Positions 30,329 to 41,245 of a DNA stretch of 64,000 nucleotides are shown piece after piece. Origin of the DNA: Smittia aterrima (lineage: Eukaryota > Arthropoda > Insecta > Diptera > Chironomidae); assembly GCA_033063855.1 (NCBI GenBank), contig CP093831.1, positions 23,808,001 to 23,872,000 of the forward strand. The letters are read 5' to 3'. Position numbers and translations under genes: made by a program. Below the pieces are notes generated by a model that worked only from the letters and a program-made list of their open reading frames with translations, had not been told where the DNA came from and searched no databases. Every line of letters begins with the position of its first letter. Position 1 is the stretch's first letter.

Positions 30329-31101
30329 AAATCTCATGGCGAAATTTAATCGAATTCAAGTTTGTTTTAATGTTCAATTGAGATAAAAAAAACAAGTGAC
30401 GATACATTGTGACTAAATAAATTTTACATATATGTGAGCTTTTTGCTTTGTAATTGCTGATCAACTTCTCGTTCTAAAAATAAACTTCATAGAGATTACA
30501 TTTATATTTTATAATCATTTCAGAAGGCGGCGACTAGCGATAGTGATAATCTTAATTGTTTTTCTTGAAAAAATATTCACACAAGTTCCGCTCGAAAGCC
30601 ATAATCAGCCTTCCACGAAAAGGTTAAAGAATTAGGTCAACTTTGACAACGTTCCACGAAAATCTCGTGTTCCTTCGAAAGTCTGGCGATCGCTTTAAAT
30701 AAAATATTAAATAAATAAATAAATATTAAATAAAGCGAGATTAAACTTTTCACTTGAATTTCTTCTTCTTTAAAAGGTCACGACTTTGCCTCCTGATTGC
30801 TGCAAAAAATTCAAAGAAATTGTTATCGCCTCAAGCACTTTACTCGTTTATTCAAATTAATGATTATGTTCTCTCATTTTATTAGCGCCAGTCGTTCTAT
30901 TTTTGGACAGTCGGAAATTAAACTGATGACCAAAGGTTAAATTATTTTAGATTTTTTACTGAAACTTTTCAACGAACGAACAAAATAAAAACTTTAGATC
31001 TTTAAGTTTATAAACTTTACGTTTAATTATAAAATATTTTTTATTGTTTCGATAATTTGACTTTCAAATTAAAAATATCAATTGTGTTCAACTGCGACGG
31101 T
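30329..31101. other. Intergenic between convergent LRR-8 and LRR-9
   Basis: The first part matches the LRR-6 downstream flank without the Tc1-like MITE. A TTCCACGAAAAGGTTAAAG block and a short AAATAAATAAAT stretch (30705-30735) follow. Faint resemblance to the membrane-LRR end at 30810-30900. No gene. Confidence 0.4.
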
Positions 31102-32415
31102 TCAAACGGATTCTAAGAGATTTGTCAAAGTTTGTAACAAATTCTCGTAATTAGCTTTTAATCTTTTGTTTTCATCGAGAACTTCCAACAATTCTGCACT
31201 TCTCTCCATTTCGCATGTGCTGATATCAGTCATTAGTTCCTCTTTATCGCTTTCCAAGCTCTTGATCGTTGACATCTGTTGCGTTACGGTCGACGCAAAG
31301 GTAAAATTCTCTCTTTCGAGATTTCGCGTCTTCGTTTTCAATATCAAATTTTCCTCATTGAGCTCGTTGGCTCTTGAGACATGATTTAAACATTCCTTAA
31401 GCGATGACTCCTCATTAACTTCGTTATCTTTATCGATTGTCTGATTACAGTTGTCAAGCTGCGCTTCTAATTTGCTCAATGACTTCACCAAGTTCGAATT
31501 ATTTGCTTTAACGATGTTGTTTTCTTCAAGAACTTTCTCAAGCTTTAAAGTGTTGTTCGTATTAATTCCATCAATCTCAATTTTAAGTTCTTTGTTTGCA
31601 ATTTTCAAATTTTCAATGATCGATGTCAGTTTTGTTGCTATGCTTGTCGCCATAACGACTTCGCTCTCCAACGAATTATTTTTTTCTTTCATTTCCTCTT
31701 CCGATAAAGCTTTGTTCAAAGCGATCGCCTTAGAGTGGCACGATCTCTTTAATGGACTCTTACATTTGGAATTAACTTCGTTGCGGAACAATTTGAAGTT
31801 TGTGATGTCGTCCGGAAAACTTTTATCGATGCAAGCGTTGCCACGAAATTCAACTTTAGTTAATGTTGATGGCAGATCAGTGTCGATGAAGATTAGTTGT
31901 TTATTCGTGATCACTCTTAACGTTTCCATCTTCGGATTTTGAAGGATCAAGTCAGCCGGCAAAGCAACAAGTTTGTTTGATTCGAGACGAATATTCGTTA
32001 ATTCAGTTAAATCCATAAACAGATCCTCGGGCAGTGTCACCAGAGAAGTGTATCTTAGCGAAACAAACCAAACTTTTTTACAATTTGTAAATGCTTCGCG
32101 ATTAATTCGTTTCACTAAGTTGCCGTCCACGTTAAATTGCTCCAAGTTTCTGAAGAAATTGCAAACATTTGTAGGAACAATTTCAGTGACAACCTTTTGT
32201 GTTATCCAAATTCCATTGACATCATCATTTGTCCTAATCTGAGTTGTATAAGTTCCAGAAACTGAAGTCACTGCTACGTCGGTTTCAACAACTTTCAGTG
32301 TTTCTACTTTACACATGTTTCTTTCGTCACTAATTTTAAACGCACAATCGAGTTTTAAACTCTCAACGCATTCACTGAGAATAAAACAGATTAGAAAATA
32401 TTTAAAGAGCTCCAT
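31102..32415 (-). CDS. LRR-9, secreted LRR/coiled-coil protein
   Basis: Single exon, 437 residues. Signal peptide about 1-19 (MELFKYFLICFILSECVES), N-terminal module with Cys 24 and 35, VSGTYTTQIRTNDDV, LRRs about 85-190 (SLVTLPEDLF, NKLVALPADL), cap CIDKSFPDDI, CKSPLKRSC, coiled coil about 225-435. No membrane helix. Reverse-strand initiator TCAGTT (32446-32441) is 29 nt before the ATG, with GATAAG at 32477-32472. Its LRR half is closest to LRR-3; the coiled coil is shorter. Confidence 0.9.
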   Translation of the reverse strand: MELFKYFLICFILSECVESLKLDCAFKISDERNMCKVETLKVVETDVAVTSVSGTYTTQIRTNDDVNGIWITQKVVTEIVPTNVCNFFRNLEQFNVDGNLVKRINREAFTNCKKVWFVSLRYTSLVTLPEDLFMDLTELTNIRLESNKLVALPADLILQNPKMETLRVITNKQLIFIDTDLPSTLTKVEFRGNACIDKSFPDDITNFKLFRNEVNSKCKSPLKRSCHSKAIALNKALSEEEMKEKNNSLESEVVMATSIATKLTSIIENLKIANKELKIEIDGINTNNTLKLEKVLEENNIVKANNSNLVKSLSKLEAQLDNCNQTIDKDNEVNEESSLKECLNHVSRANELNEENLILKTKTRNLERENFTFASTVTQQMSTIKSLESDKEELMTDISTCEMERSAELLEVLDENKRLKANYENLLQTLTNLLESV

Positions 32416-33300
32416 GTTCTCTAATTAAAGGTTCAGACCAAACTGAAGCTGCGAATCTCAGAGTCGAATTTCTTATCTCAAGCTTTCGGGTTTTTCATCG
32501 GGCAAAGCGACGATCGAATAAAGATTTTTTTCTTTTTGTTCGTCACTATGCAAAGTTTGCATACAAATAAAAATATTAGGAATACCGGTTACAGGCGACT
32601 TAGCAGAAGGCTTTTTTCGATTTTTTTTCCGATGTTAAATTTCAACTTGTTCCATATTTAGTACTAGATAATATACAGACGAACAAACAGAATAGAAACG
32701 ATAAGGGATTTTTATCGAAAAAAGCCGTAAAATAGCCGAAGAGACTTTTAAGCCACGCTTCTGTATTGGCGAAAACCTATAAAAAACAAACATAGACTTA
32801 TTTTTCAAATCATATTTTTATTTCGTAATTTGTTGACAAGATTAAAGAATCTTTCGCAATCCCAGGAATTCCAAAGGTCAGCACGAGATTTCACGGAAAA
32901 ATTCATGAGATAATCTTAATGTGCTGAATCCGATTATTCCGCTGAGACCGAGTGATTACGAGATTTCAAAGTAGAAACTTTCTTCTCCGTAATCTTTGTA
33001 ATCTCTTATAGATTCGCGATCTCGTGCAGGTCAAAAAGACTTTCTTGTTCATCTACTATTGATAAAAAAACTACTGAACAATTCACATTGTTGAATTTGT
33101 GAGTACATTTGTATCTTCCTTTCTAAAGTGCATATGATTTAAATTTTTAACTGTATGAAGTCTGAGTTGGTGTGCAATGGAAGAGAACGGATTCTCACCC
33201 AATCACGATCACTCAAGTTATTTCGGTCTCAAACACTGTTCCATCTTTTCGAGGTGTTGTTTATGTTTTTACAGGTTGTTGTGAATTAAAATTGACGAAA
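32416..33300. other. Intergenic between divergent LRR-9 and CTL-2
   Basis: Near LRR-9: GATAAG and AAACCCGAAAGC upstream elements. At 32560-32585 a TTTGCATACAAATAAA motif. At 32587-32630 a CCGGTTACAGGCGACTTAGC block that recurs at 63104. No gene seen. Confidence 0.45.
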
Positions 33301-33303
33301 GAA

Positions 33304-33399
33304 AAACCCGAGTTCGCAGCTTCGCAAACTTTCGGGTTTTAATACAAAAATTTCGTATAAAAGGTGAAACTTTGCAACGATAAATCATTTGCAGCTAAA
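33304..33399 (+). promoter_or_regulatory. CTL-2 promoter
   Basis: TATAAAA at 33356-33362; upstream AAACCCGAG ... GCAGCTTCGCAAACTTTCGG, conserved before all three lectin genes. It shares CAAACTTTCGGGTTT with LRR promoters. Confidence 0.6.
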
Positions 33400-34003
33400 A
33401 TGTTGTTGAAAGTTGTGTTCTTAGTTGTGCTATCAATTCTGCAAATTCAAGCTAATGTAAAGGGTTTCTACAAGCTTGGATCTTACAAAGGTATGTAAAC
33501 TTTTATTTGAAATGTAAATTTTTGCAAGAGAAAATATTTATCTTATCTCAGGTGATACATGGACAAAGGAATATTACTTTTCGAAATATTTCAAATCTCA
33601 ATGGGCCGGAACTAGACCGATTTGCCAAGCTTATGGGATGGACGTCTTAACGCTTGAGACTCGAACTGAACATGACGCTTTCATGAGATTATGTGAACGG
33701 AATGCACATTTATTCGAACTATGGACTCATATTGGTGCCATGACAACTGTGCCGAAAAGTACTTCAGATTGGTATTGGGTCACATCAGGAAATCCGATTG
33801 ACTACTGGCTCAATTTTCAACCAGGTGAACCGAACAATTACTTGGAAATCGAATATTGTTTATCTCTTCAAAAGAATGGAAATTCTTTTACTTACAACGA
33901 CATTGGTTGCCACACACATTACGATTTGAGGTTCATCTGCGAGAAGGTCATCAAGAAGGAAATCATCACTGAACCTCCCAGTGAAGAACCTCCTCAACCT
34001 TAA
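33400..34003 (+). CDS. CTL-2, secreted C-type lectin
   Basis: Exon 1 33400-33490, intron 61 bp, exon 2 33552-34003; 180 residues. Signal peptide MLLKVVFLVVLSILQIQA, then one lectin domain: ICQAYGMDVL, WTHIGAMT, WYWVTSGNPIDYW, QPGEPNNY with EPN, EYCLSL, YNDIGC, RFICEK, and a short Glu/Pro tail (EPPSEEPPQP). EPN predicts mannose-type binding; ND is kept, with Tyr in place of Trp. The best-preserved of the three lectins; the exon boundary phase is identical in CTL-1 and CTL-3. Confidence 0.92.
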
Positions 34004-34319
34004 AAAAATTGTCAACTGGCAATGAAATAATTTAGGCGACCACCTGAAATTTCCTTAAAATTTTTTCCTTAAAAAAGCTTTGTCTTAAAATTGTTTGAAA
34101 GAAAATAAAATGGATTTAGTAAAGCAAAATATAGATTAGCCTAAAGTGTCTTCTCTCGCCAAAAGTGCTAACAAATTGTGTCAGACACAAGTCGCTCTAA
34201 GAAATTTTTAAGATTGAAATTTCTTTTCACTTATCAACGACCATTATGTAGAGTAAGTGAATAAGTTCTAACGCCGCACTTCTATGAACGAGCCGTATCA
34301 TTTCGTCCGTTCAGTTTTT

Positions 34320-34780
34320 ATTATCTCTTGAGTTTTTCCGTGAAATCTCTGCAATCACGGATTGACCTCTTGAGTTTTCAAAGGAAAATTCTTAAATCTC
34401 ACAAACAAATTATGAAATAAATATATTTTGATAGCTCACAAGAATTATTTGGCTTCTGAGTATCTTCGGTTTTTTCTTTATTTGTATGAAATGGGCGGAA
34501 CATTTCTCATCTTGAATTTGCTATCTAAAACATTAACGCAATGGGTGTAGCCAAAGACGAAGTTTTTTTTGATTCATGTGATTTACGTGTGTGCTTTACT
34601 AAAGCAACTTTAGGACTAACCAATAATGAGATGGCATTTGCATACAACTAAAGAAATAACACATTCATAGCTCTAATAAAATCCATTGATTTTTTTTAAC
34701 GAAGTCACATTTACATTTAGTAATTGGTTCAAAAGATAACAGAATTTTTCTTAGAAATTCTTGAGGATGAAAAAATTATT
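34320..34780. repeat. Module intergenic repeat, copy 7 (diverged)
   Basis: Follows CTL-2. Keeps TTATCTCTTGAGTTTTTCCG, CGGATTGACCTCTTGAG, CGCAATGGGTGTAGCC and the GAGGATGAAAAAATTATTCTC end, with insertions relative to the other copies. Confidence 0.6.
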
Positions 34781-34948
34781 CTCGCAAGTTCTGTTGGGAG
34801 AAACATAATCAGCGACGTTTTCCAAGAAACAATTGTTAAAGCAGGTCAGCTGTGACTACGTTCGGTTCTATTTCATATTAAAGTTGAATTTGAAAGCAAA
34901 TCAACACACACGAAAATTTCGGGATCTAATTCAGCAGTTAAATTTGTG

Positions 34949-35011
34949 TATTTAAATCCATGCGATTCGTAGTCGCAGCTTTAGTTCGCTCTGTGCCTTC
35001 AATTAAAGAAC
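34949..35011 (+). promoter_or_regulatory. LRR-10 promoter
   Basis: TATTTAAA at 34949-34956 and an initiator variant TTAGTT at 34981-34986, 29 nt from A to ATG. It matches the LRR-4 promoter apart from the C-to-T change in the initiator. Confidence 0.6.
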
Positions 35012-37429
35012 ATGGAGCTCTTTAAATATTTCCTGATCTCTTTGTTGCTCTGCGGATCCATCGAGTGCCTTCGGCTGGATTGTGAGTTTCGATCACAATT
35101 CACTGGTGAAGAGTGCAAAGTGAAAAAACTAAAAGTTCTTGAAAACGATGTCGCGATCACAGAAATTTCGGGAATTCATTCAGCAAGCAAAACAAATACA
35201 GATGTTAAGGGAATTTACTTAAATTCTGAGGTCGAGACCGAAATTGTGCCAACGAAAGTTTGTCATTTCTTTGTAAACTTGGAACGCGTGGACATTTATG
35301 GCAACTCCATTAAACAAATCAATCGAGAAGTGTTTACCAACTGCAAAAAAGTGTGGAAAGTAATTGTTGTGTACACATCGCTGACGACATTACCCGAAGA
35401 TCTTTTAATTGATTTAATCGAGCTGAGAGAACTTAATCTTTACGAGAACAAGCTCGTTTCCTTACCAGCAGATTTGTTCGCGAAGAACACAAAATTAAAT
35501 GTCGTTTCGGGGAGAAACAATCAACTCAGCTTTATCGACACTGAACTCCCGCAATCAATGACCAAAATTGACTTTCGTGGCAACATTTGCGTCGACAAGA
35601 AATTCCCCGATGACATCACCGACCTGAAATTATTCACGAAAGAGGTTTCATCTAACTGCTCGATTAAACAATCTTGTCTCGCAAAGGCGATCGCGTTCGA
35701 CAAAACTTTCTCAGAAAAAGATAAAGAAATCGCGGAAATAAAACAGAAAAGGGAAACTCTCAAAAGTGAGAACCTTGCATTGTCCTCAACGATTAAGCAA
35801 CAGAAGACGGAGCTAAGATCTTTGAAATCTAAAATTTCGTCCTTCGAATCGGAAAGTTTAATTTTAAAATCGAAAACTTTTATTTTGGAATCGCAATTGT
35901 CCGATTTGGAATCGAAAGAAAAATCTCTTCAGTCGTCATTCGACTCGATTGATGGAAACTTTAACGCAGCAACTAAAATTATGTCAAAATTATCAAAAGC
36001 TCTGAAGGAGTGTGATCCATCGGCGTTAGCCTCCATCAATAATTTGGGTTTGGAGCAAGAAGTTGAATTGGTTTATGAAGAAAAAAATGGAACAGGCGTT
36101 GCAGTTGACTTTAATGTTCAATTTGATAACTCGAAAATTGAAGAGAACTCCAACGCAAGCAAATTGACATCGCTTAACATTACGAAGCAGCAAACTCTAT
36201 TCCTGCCGACAAACTTTGGTGAAACGTTCCCTGAACTCGAGGAACTGGAAGTGACTCACTCCGGACTCTTCAGCATCGAGAACTCGTGCTTGACTGGATT
36301 TAAACATTTACAAACTTTGATTTTGAAAGGAAACAAGATTTATGAGATTCCGTCGAAAGCTTTTACGGAAGTTGAGACGTTGAAGACATTAGACTTGTCA
36401 GAGAACAAAATTGAGAAAATTGAAGTCGGCGCCTTTAATCATCTCGAAAGTCTTGTTGAGTTGAACCTCATGAGCAATTTTCTGACCACAGTGACAACTG
36501 AAACATTTGAGCATCTTGTCAAGCTTAAAATCTTGAACCTGAGTAACAACAAAATAAATTCCATTGGCAACAACTTTTTGGCTCCACTCAAATCAATCGA
36601 GAAAGTTGATTTCACTAAGAACGCCTGCATTGACATAAGTTTCCCTAAAACAAAGAAGAAAGTTTTTGTTGAAACAATCAACGAGAAATGTTTTTTGTCA
36701 GTTACTGTCGAAATCTTTTGCAATAATTTTGAATTTAATGAAAGGATTTTCGCTGGTGGCAATGACGACGTTTGTAACATTCAAGAAATAACTATTCAGT
36801 ATCCGAAAACAAAAATCTCGAAAGTTTTCTTTACTGACCACAAAGAAACTTCGGACATTTCGACTCTCAAGGTCATTGGTCAGTCAATGAAGTTCATTCC
36901 TCTCGAGCTTTCAAAAACATTTCCGAAACTCGAACGAATTGTTATCGAAAGTTCAGAGTTGTCTTCTTTGAACGAGAAAGATTTCAAAGGACTCAAAAAA
37001 TTGAAAAACCTCGAGATCATAGGAAACAACTTGACATCAATCGCAGAAGGAACATTCGATGAAGTGACTCAGCTTGAAGTTCTCAACTTGTCGTCTAATG
37101 AAATTGTTTCGCTGCCATCAAAAGCATTCGCTAATTTAAAATACCTAAAGAAACTGATTCTCTCTTTTAATCAATTAGAAAAGTTCACAGCTGATCTTTT
37201 GCCGATCAAATGCTCAATCGAAGAATTCCGAATCAGCAACAACGAACTCGAAACTATCGAAGCAAGAACTCTTCACAGATTGAAACACGCCAAAGTTATC
37301 GATTTTTCTAAAAACGTTTGCATTGACAAAGAAGTTAACACTGAGAGGAAGGAGATGACTAATGTCTGCAAAAATCATTTTGAAGACCTTTCTGGGGCGA
37401 TTATCCTACATTGCTCTTCAGATAATTAA
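35012..37429 (+). CDS. LRR-10, secreted protein with three LRR modules
   Basis: Single exon, 805 residues, the same length and colinear with LRR-4 throughout: signal peptide (MELFKYFLISLLLCGSIEC), module 1 with CVDKKFPDDI cap, coiled coil about 235-335, modules 2 and 3. Differences from LRR-4 are scattered substitutions without indels, while the coiled coil encoded at 35760-35920 is almost base-identical to 16445-16605. That pattern fits a recent duplication with local gene conversion. It is followed by the lipase-like gene, whereas LRR-4 is followed by SPH-3. Confidence 0.92.
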   Translation: MELFKYFLISLLLCGSIECLRLDCEFRSQFTGEECKVKKLKVLENDVAITEISGIHSASKTNTDVKGIYLNSEVETEIVPTKVCHFFVNLERVDIYGNSIKQINREVFTNCKKVWKVIVVYTSLTTLPEDLLIDLIELRELNLYENKLVSLPADLFAKNTKLNVVSGRNNQLSFIDTELPQSMTKIDFRGNICVDKKFPDDITDLKLFTKEVSSNCSIKQSCLAKAIAFDKTFSEKDKEIAEIKQKRETLKSENLALSSTIKQQKTELRSLKSKISSFESESLILKSKTFILESQLSDLESKEKSLQSSFDSIDGNFNAATKIMSKLSKALKECDPSALASINNLGLEQEVELVYEEKNGTGVAVDFNVQFDNSKIEENSNASKLTSLNITKQQTLFLPTNFGETFPELEELEVTHSGLFSIENSCLTGFKHLQTLILKGNKIYEIPSKAFTEVETLKTLDLSENKIEKIEVGAFNHLESLVELNLMSNFLTTVTTETFEHLVKLKILNLSNNKINSIGNNFLAPLKSIEKVDFTKNACIDISFPKTKKKVFVETINEKCFLSVTVEIFCNNFEFNERIFAGGNDDVCNIQEITIQYPKTKISKVFFTDHKETSDISTLKVIGQSMKFIPLELSKTFPKLERIVIESSELSSLNEKDFKGLKKLKNLEIIGNNLTSIAEGTFDEVTQLEVLNLSSNEIVSLPSKAFANLKYLKKLILSFNQLEKFTADLLPIKCSIEEFRISNNELETIEARTLHRLKHAKVIDFSKNVCIDKEVNTERKEMTNVCKNHFEDLSGAIILHCSSDN

Positions 37430-37837
37430 GTAGTAAGGTAATGAATAAATTCTTGTATGAATCAGTTTAAGTAATAAAAAATATTCAATCATAGAATTTC
37501 TAAAATCAAAAACGTAATTAGGCTTGTTAATAATTTAATAGGCAAAATTCGAAAAAAATATTCTCGCAAATTCAATCTTCAGTGCTTTTTTATTTTGCAC
37601 ATCAGCCACTGTATTGTGAGATATTCAGTTATCAAAGAAGAATAAATATCTTGATAAAGGTCTGTTAATACTTATAAATGAGAACATGGAGAAATGAACT
37701 TTAAAAGTCGATCGTTTTATTTCTTTTGTGCAACACAAGTTGTGTTGCTCACTTATTTTATATTAATCGCTGCAACGGCGAGGAAAGATCTCAGTTACTA
37801 CTTTGGCAAGAGTTTGGAAAGATATTAAACACTCGAG
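37430..37837. other. Intergenic spacer before the lipase-like gene
   Basis: AT-rich. Early AATAAATTC near 37441 could serve LRR-10 polyadenylation. Shortly before the lipase start is CACTTATTTTATATTAATCGC. No gene seen. Confidence 0.4.
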
Positions 37838-39238
37838 ATGTTTCAGTTCATGATCATTTTTGTTCTGTTCTCCGTAGTTTTTGCATGTGGAAATGTAAAT
37901 GAAAAAATAATTATTCGTTTCATTTAATAACTCATTTTATTTCAAAGGATAAAAAGCAGTGTTGTACTTGTGCCACAATTGAAGAACATTTAATCACAGG
38001 TCCTACCGGATACATAATATCATTGTTTCATCTCATTCCAAAGGATCCAAACGCTCCTATTAGTGAAAGTGTGTTATTGGGGCCCGGGTTTACTGCTAAC
38101 GCTAACGTATACTTATTTCTGGAGGATCTAAGTCTTGCGTGTACATTATATTCAAACGGTAAAATTTTAAGCTTTAATTTATCAAGTTAAGTTTATAAAA
38201 AAATATTCTCTTTAAGACATCGATGTTTGGATAAATAATCGACGAGGCTGTGATTTTTCAAGAGGTCACGTTGATCCAGCTATTTCAGAGAAAAAGTATT
38301 GGAATTTTAGCTTCGATGAAACGGGTAACATTTATTAAAGAAAATATTTCGACGAAAGTGATTTCATAATTTATTTAATTTTTAAAGTTGTCGACCTTAT
38401 TGCAGTCGTCGATCATATTCTTAATAAAACTAAAATTGAACAACTTAATTTCATCGGTCATTCAGCTGCATGCGCTGAGTTCTTAATATTATTATGCAAT
38501 CAACCTGAATATCAAAAAAGATTTAAAACAGTTCAGTTTATGGGTAGATAATTTATAATTTTATTAGAATATTTATTTCATTTTCAAATTATTTCAGCTC
38601 CCGCAGTATTTCTTCAGAATAATCCAGTGGTATTAAAGTTACTTGCTAGAGCACTCACCTTTTTGTATCTTTCGGGGATTACAAATGCTTTAGGAATATA
38701 TTATCTTGATCCAATACCCAAAATACCTTTCACTTCCATACGACTACCGAATCTCTCGGGAATTCCTTCACTTGTAAACGGCAATTCAGGAAATATCAAC
38801 TACACAGCTTTCGATGCGTTTGCTGAATATTGCCGGACAAGTAAACAAATTTTAATTTTATTTACCTAAGTTAATTTTAATTTGTTTCCAGATTACTCAG
38901 TAAAGCAGTCTGTTCACCTTGCGGAGCATGTATTGTACTGTAAATATGAGTTTAAACATTTCGATTACTATTTGAGGAATATGGAGGAATATGAATCACG
39001 TTGGGAACCCATTTATGACCTGACGATACTTCAAGACGTCACATTTGATGTTTGGTTTAGCGATAGTGACACATCTGTGTTTTCTGGAAACGTTCGAGCT
39101 TTGATTAAAGTCCTTCCAAAAGTAATATCTCATGAAGTGCCTAAAGAAGAAGACTATGAGCATGATGACTTTGTGTTTGCCGAAAAGGCGGCAAATGGTG
39201 TTTACGAGCATATGGTAAATAGAATCCGTGGACAATGA
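37838..39238 (+). CDS. Acid-lipase-like secreted protein, six exons
   Basis: Exons 37838-37894, 37948-38158, 38217-38324, 38388-38543, 38598-38840 and 38892-39238 join in frame with GT-AG introns of 51-63 bp to give 373 residues. Signal peptide MFQFMIIFVLFSVVFA. Family landmarks of lysosomal/gastric-type acid lipases: EEHLITGPTGYIISLFHLIP, DVWINNRRG, YWNFSFDE, LNFIGHSAA (nucleophile Ser), MAPAVFL, and EHDDFVFA near the end (His of the triad), with a candidate Asp in SDT. Odd: the oxyanion motif HG is replaced in LLGPGF, and the GHSQG elbow is GHSAA. Activity may be altered or lost. The only lipase here; its link to the immune families is unclear. Confidence 0.85.
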
Positions 39239-39790
39239 TTCAGGAGTAAAGTTTCTCTCGTTCGTTGGTTTAACGAGAAAGTTCAATGAAATATGCACTT
39301 TTTTTTAATAAAAAAGAGACTTTAAAATTTGGCTTGTTTACTTAGTTTTCTGATGACTCATTTCACTTAGGTTGCAACTTTACAGTTGTCTTAATAAATG
39401 TTTATTCTGGCAGATGCAACAGAAAAACATCTGTTTTTTCGAATTCAATGAACGGAGAAAAAATTCGCTGATCTTCTTGGAAATAAGAGTTTTTTTTAAG
39501 AGAATCGCTCATTAGTCATTCTTGCGATTCCAGCGATAAATTTCAAAAATAATAGAAATTCCATATTAACAAAAACAAGTTCACTGAACAAGAACAAAAA
39601 TCTACACGTGATTTAATGAAGACCTTGTAATTGAAGTAAGCTTTAAAGTTTTCTTCATTATTAATTAAATTTCTAATATTATTTCTCTGAAATTCCAAAG
39701 TCGGTAAGCATCTTTTTTACAAAATTATTTTATTATAACATCAGTTAGGTTCATTTTTTTCGTGAGTATCAGTGATCATTAAAGACGATT
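39239..39790. other. Intergenic, no gene seen
   Basis: Contains AATAAA shortly after the lipase stop (39308) and AT-rich sequence up to the LRR-11 relic. Confidence 0.4.
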
Positions 39791-39799
39791 TTGTGAGGT

Positions 39800-40960
39800 T
39801 CACGGTTAAGTTTTTACCAATTTCTCGTTTTCCTTTTTGTTTTCATCCAGAACTTTTAACATCTCAGCACTTTTCTCCATTCCATTTGCGCTGATATCAG
39901 TTTTTAGTTCTTCGTTAGCACTTTCCAAGCTCTCGATCGTCGACATCAGTTGCGTTATGTTTGTGGCTAAAGAGAAATTCTCAATTTCGAGTTTTTCTTT
40001 GTTCTCTTTTAATTTCGCATTTTCCTCGTTGAGTTCGTTGAATGTCGAAAGATCCTTTAAACATTCTTCAAGCGATGACTTCTCATTTCTTTCGTTGGCT
40101 TTAAAATTGTTGATTTCCGTGAGATTTGCTTGAAGAAGTTTATCTTTCTCTGTCAATGAGGTGACCAAGTTCGCGTTGTTTAATCTCAAAATATTTTTTT
40201 TTCAAGAACTTCAAATTGTCGGTAAAAATTTTCATGCTTTCGATGGTTGCCATCAGTTGAGTTATGTTTGTAACCGAAGCGCCATTCTCACTCTCGGAAG
40301 TTTCTTTTGTTTTGTTTCAATATCGCAATTTCCTCTTCTTTCTCTGATAAAGTTTTATTTAGTGCGATTCCTTTCAAGCAAAACAATTTCTTCTTTGGGC
40401 TCTCGCATTTAGTTGCAACTTCGTTAATGAACAAATTAAAGTCCGGGATGTCTTCCGGGAAATTCTTGTTGATGCAAACGTTACCAAAAAATTAATCATA
40501 GTCAACGTTGATGACGTTTCAGTGTCAATTGTGCTGAGGCGATTGTTCTTCACTGAAAATGTCCCCAGTTTTGTATTTTTTCACGAACAAATCAGCCGGT
40601 AATGAAACTAATTTGTTCTCGTAAATGTGAAGTTGTTCTAATTCGATTAAATCCACGAAAAGATCTTCAGGCAATGTCGTCAGAGAAGTGAATATGATAA
40701 AAACTATCCAAACTTTCTTGCAGTTTGTGAACACTTCTCGATTAATTCGAATGATTGAGTTGTCGTAAATATCGAAACGTTCCAAGTTTCGAAAGAAATT
40801 ACAGACTTTTGTGGGAACACGGCTTTGCCTCTTCTCGATTGATATAAATTCTGTTGACATCATCGTTTGTTTTCTGCATTAATTGATTTCCATTATAGTT
40901 GGTTTGACGAATCCGCTAGGAAAGAAAAAAATAAGAAAATATTTAAATTCTTTGTGTTCT
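39800..40960 (-). pseudogene. LRR-11, arm of an inverted pseudogene pair
   Basis: Reverse-strand pieces: FKYFLIFFF-like start without ATG (about 40950), a frameshift before SRVPTKVCNFFRNLERFDIY, LRRs to KYKTGDIFSEEQSPQH then a frameshift, the cap region, and the coiled coil (40189-39806, SLEECLKDLSTFNELNEEN). LRR-12 carries the same disruptions in opposite orientation. Confidence 0.85.
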
Positions 40961-41245
40961 ACGATTCTTAAACATAATTATAGTTTCTAATTAAAAGAAT
41001 TACAATCTCGTATTTTTTATCTCAAAATTTCAGGCTTGTCACAAATTTAAAACGTAAAAAAAACTTTTATACTATTTTGGTTTGTGCTTAACCTATTTCG
41101 TTTAAAATTTGAGATAATAAATACGAAATTCTGTTTTATGATTGTTGTAGGATATTCACCTTAGATACTCAAGTCGTAGTTGCTCGTGTTCTTGGAGCAG
41201 AGATTGTTAGACTGAGCCATTGATCAAGAAACATAAATTTCTTAA

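Noticed and set aside
31451..31942. 163-codon open frame antisense to LRR-9
   Set aside because: It mirrors the coiled-coil coding strand; comparable antisense frames occur opposite every LRR coil (for example 20957-21436, 13864-14130) because of codon bias, and none has a start context or homology.
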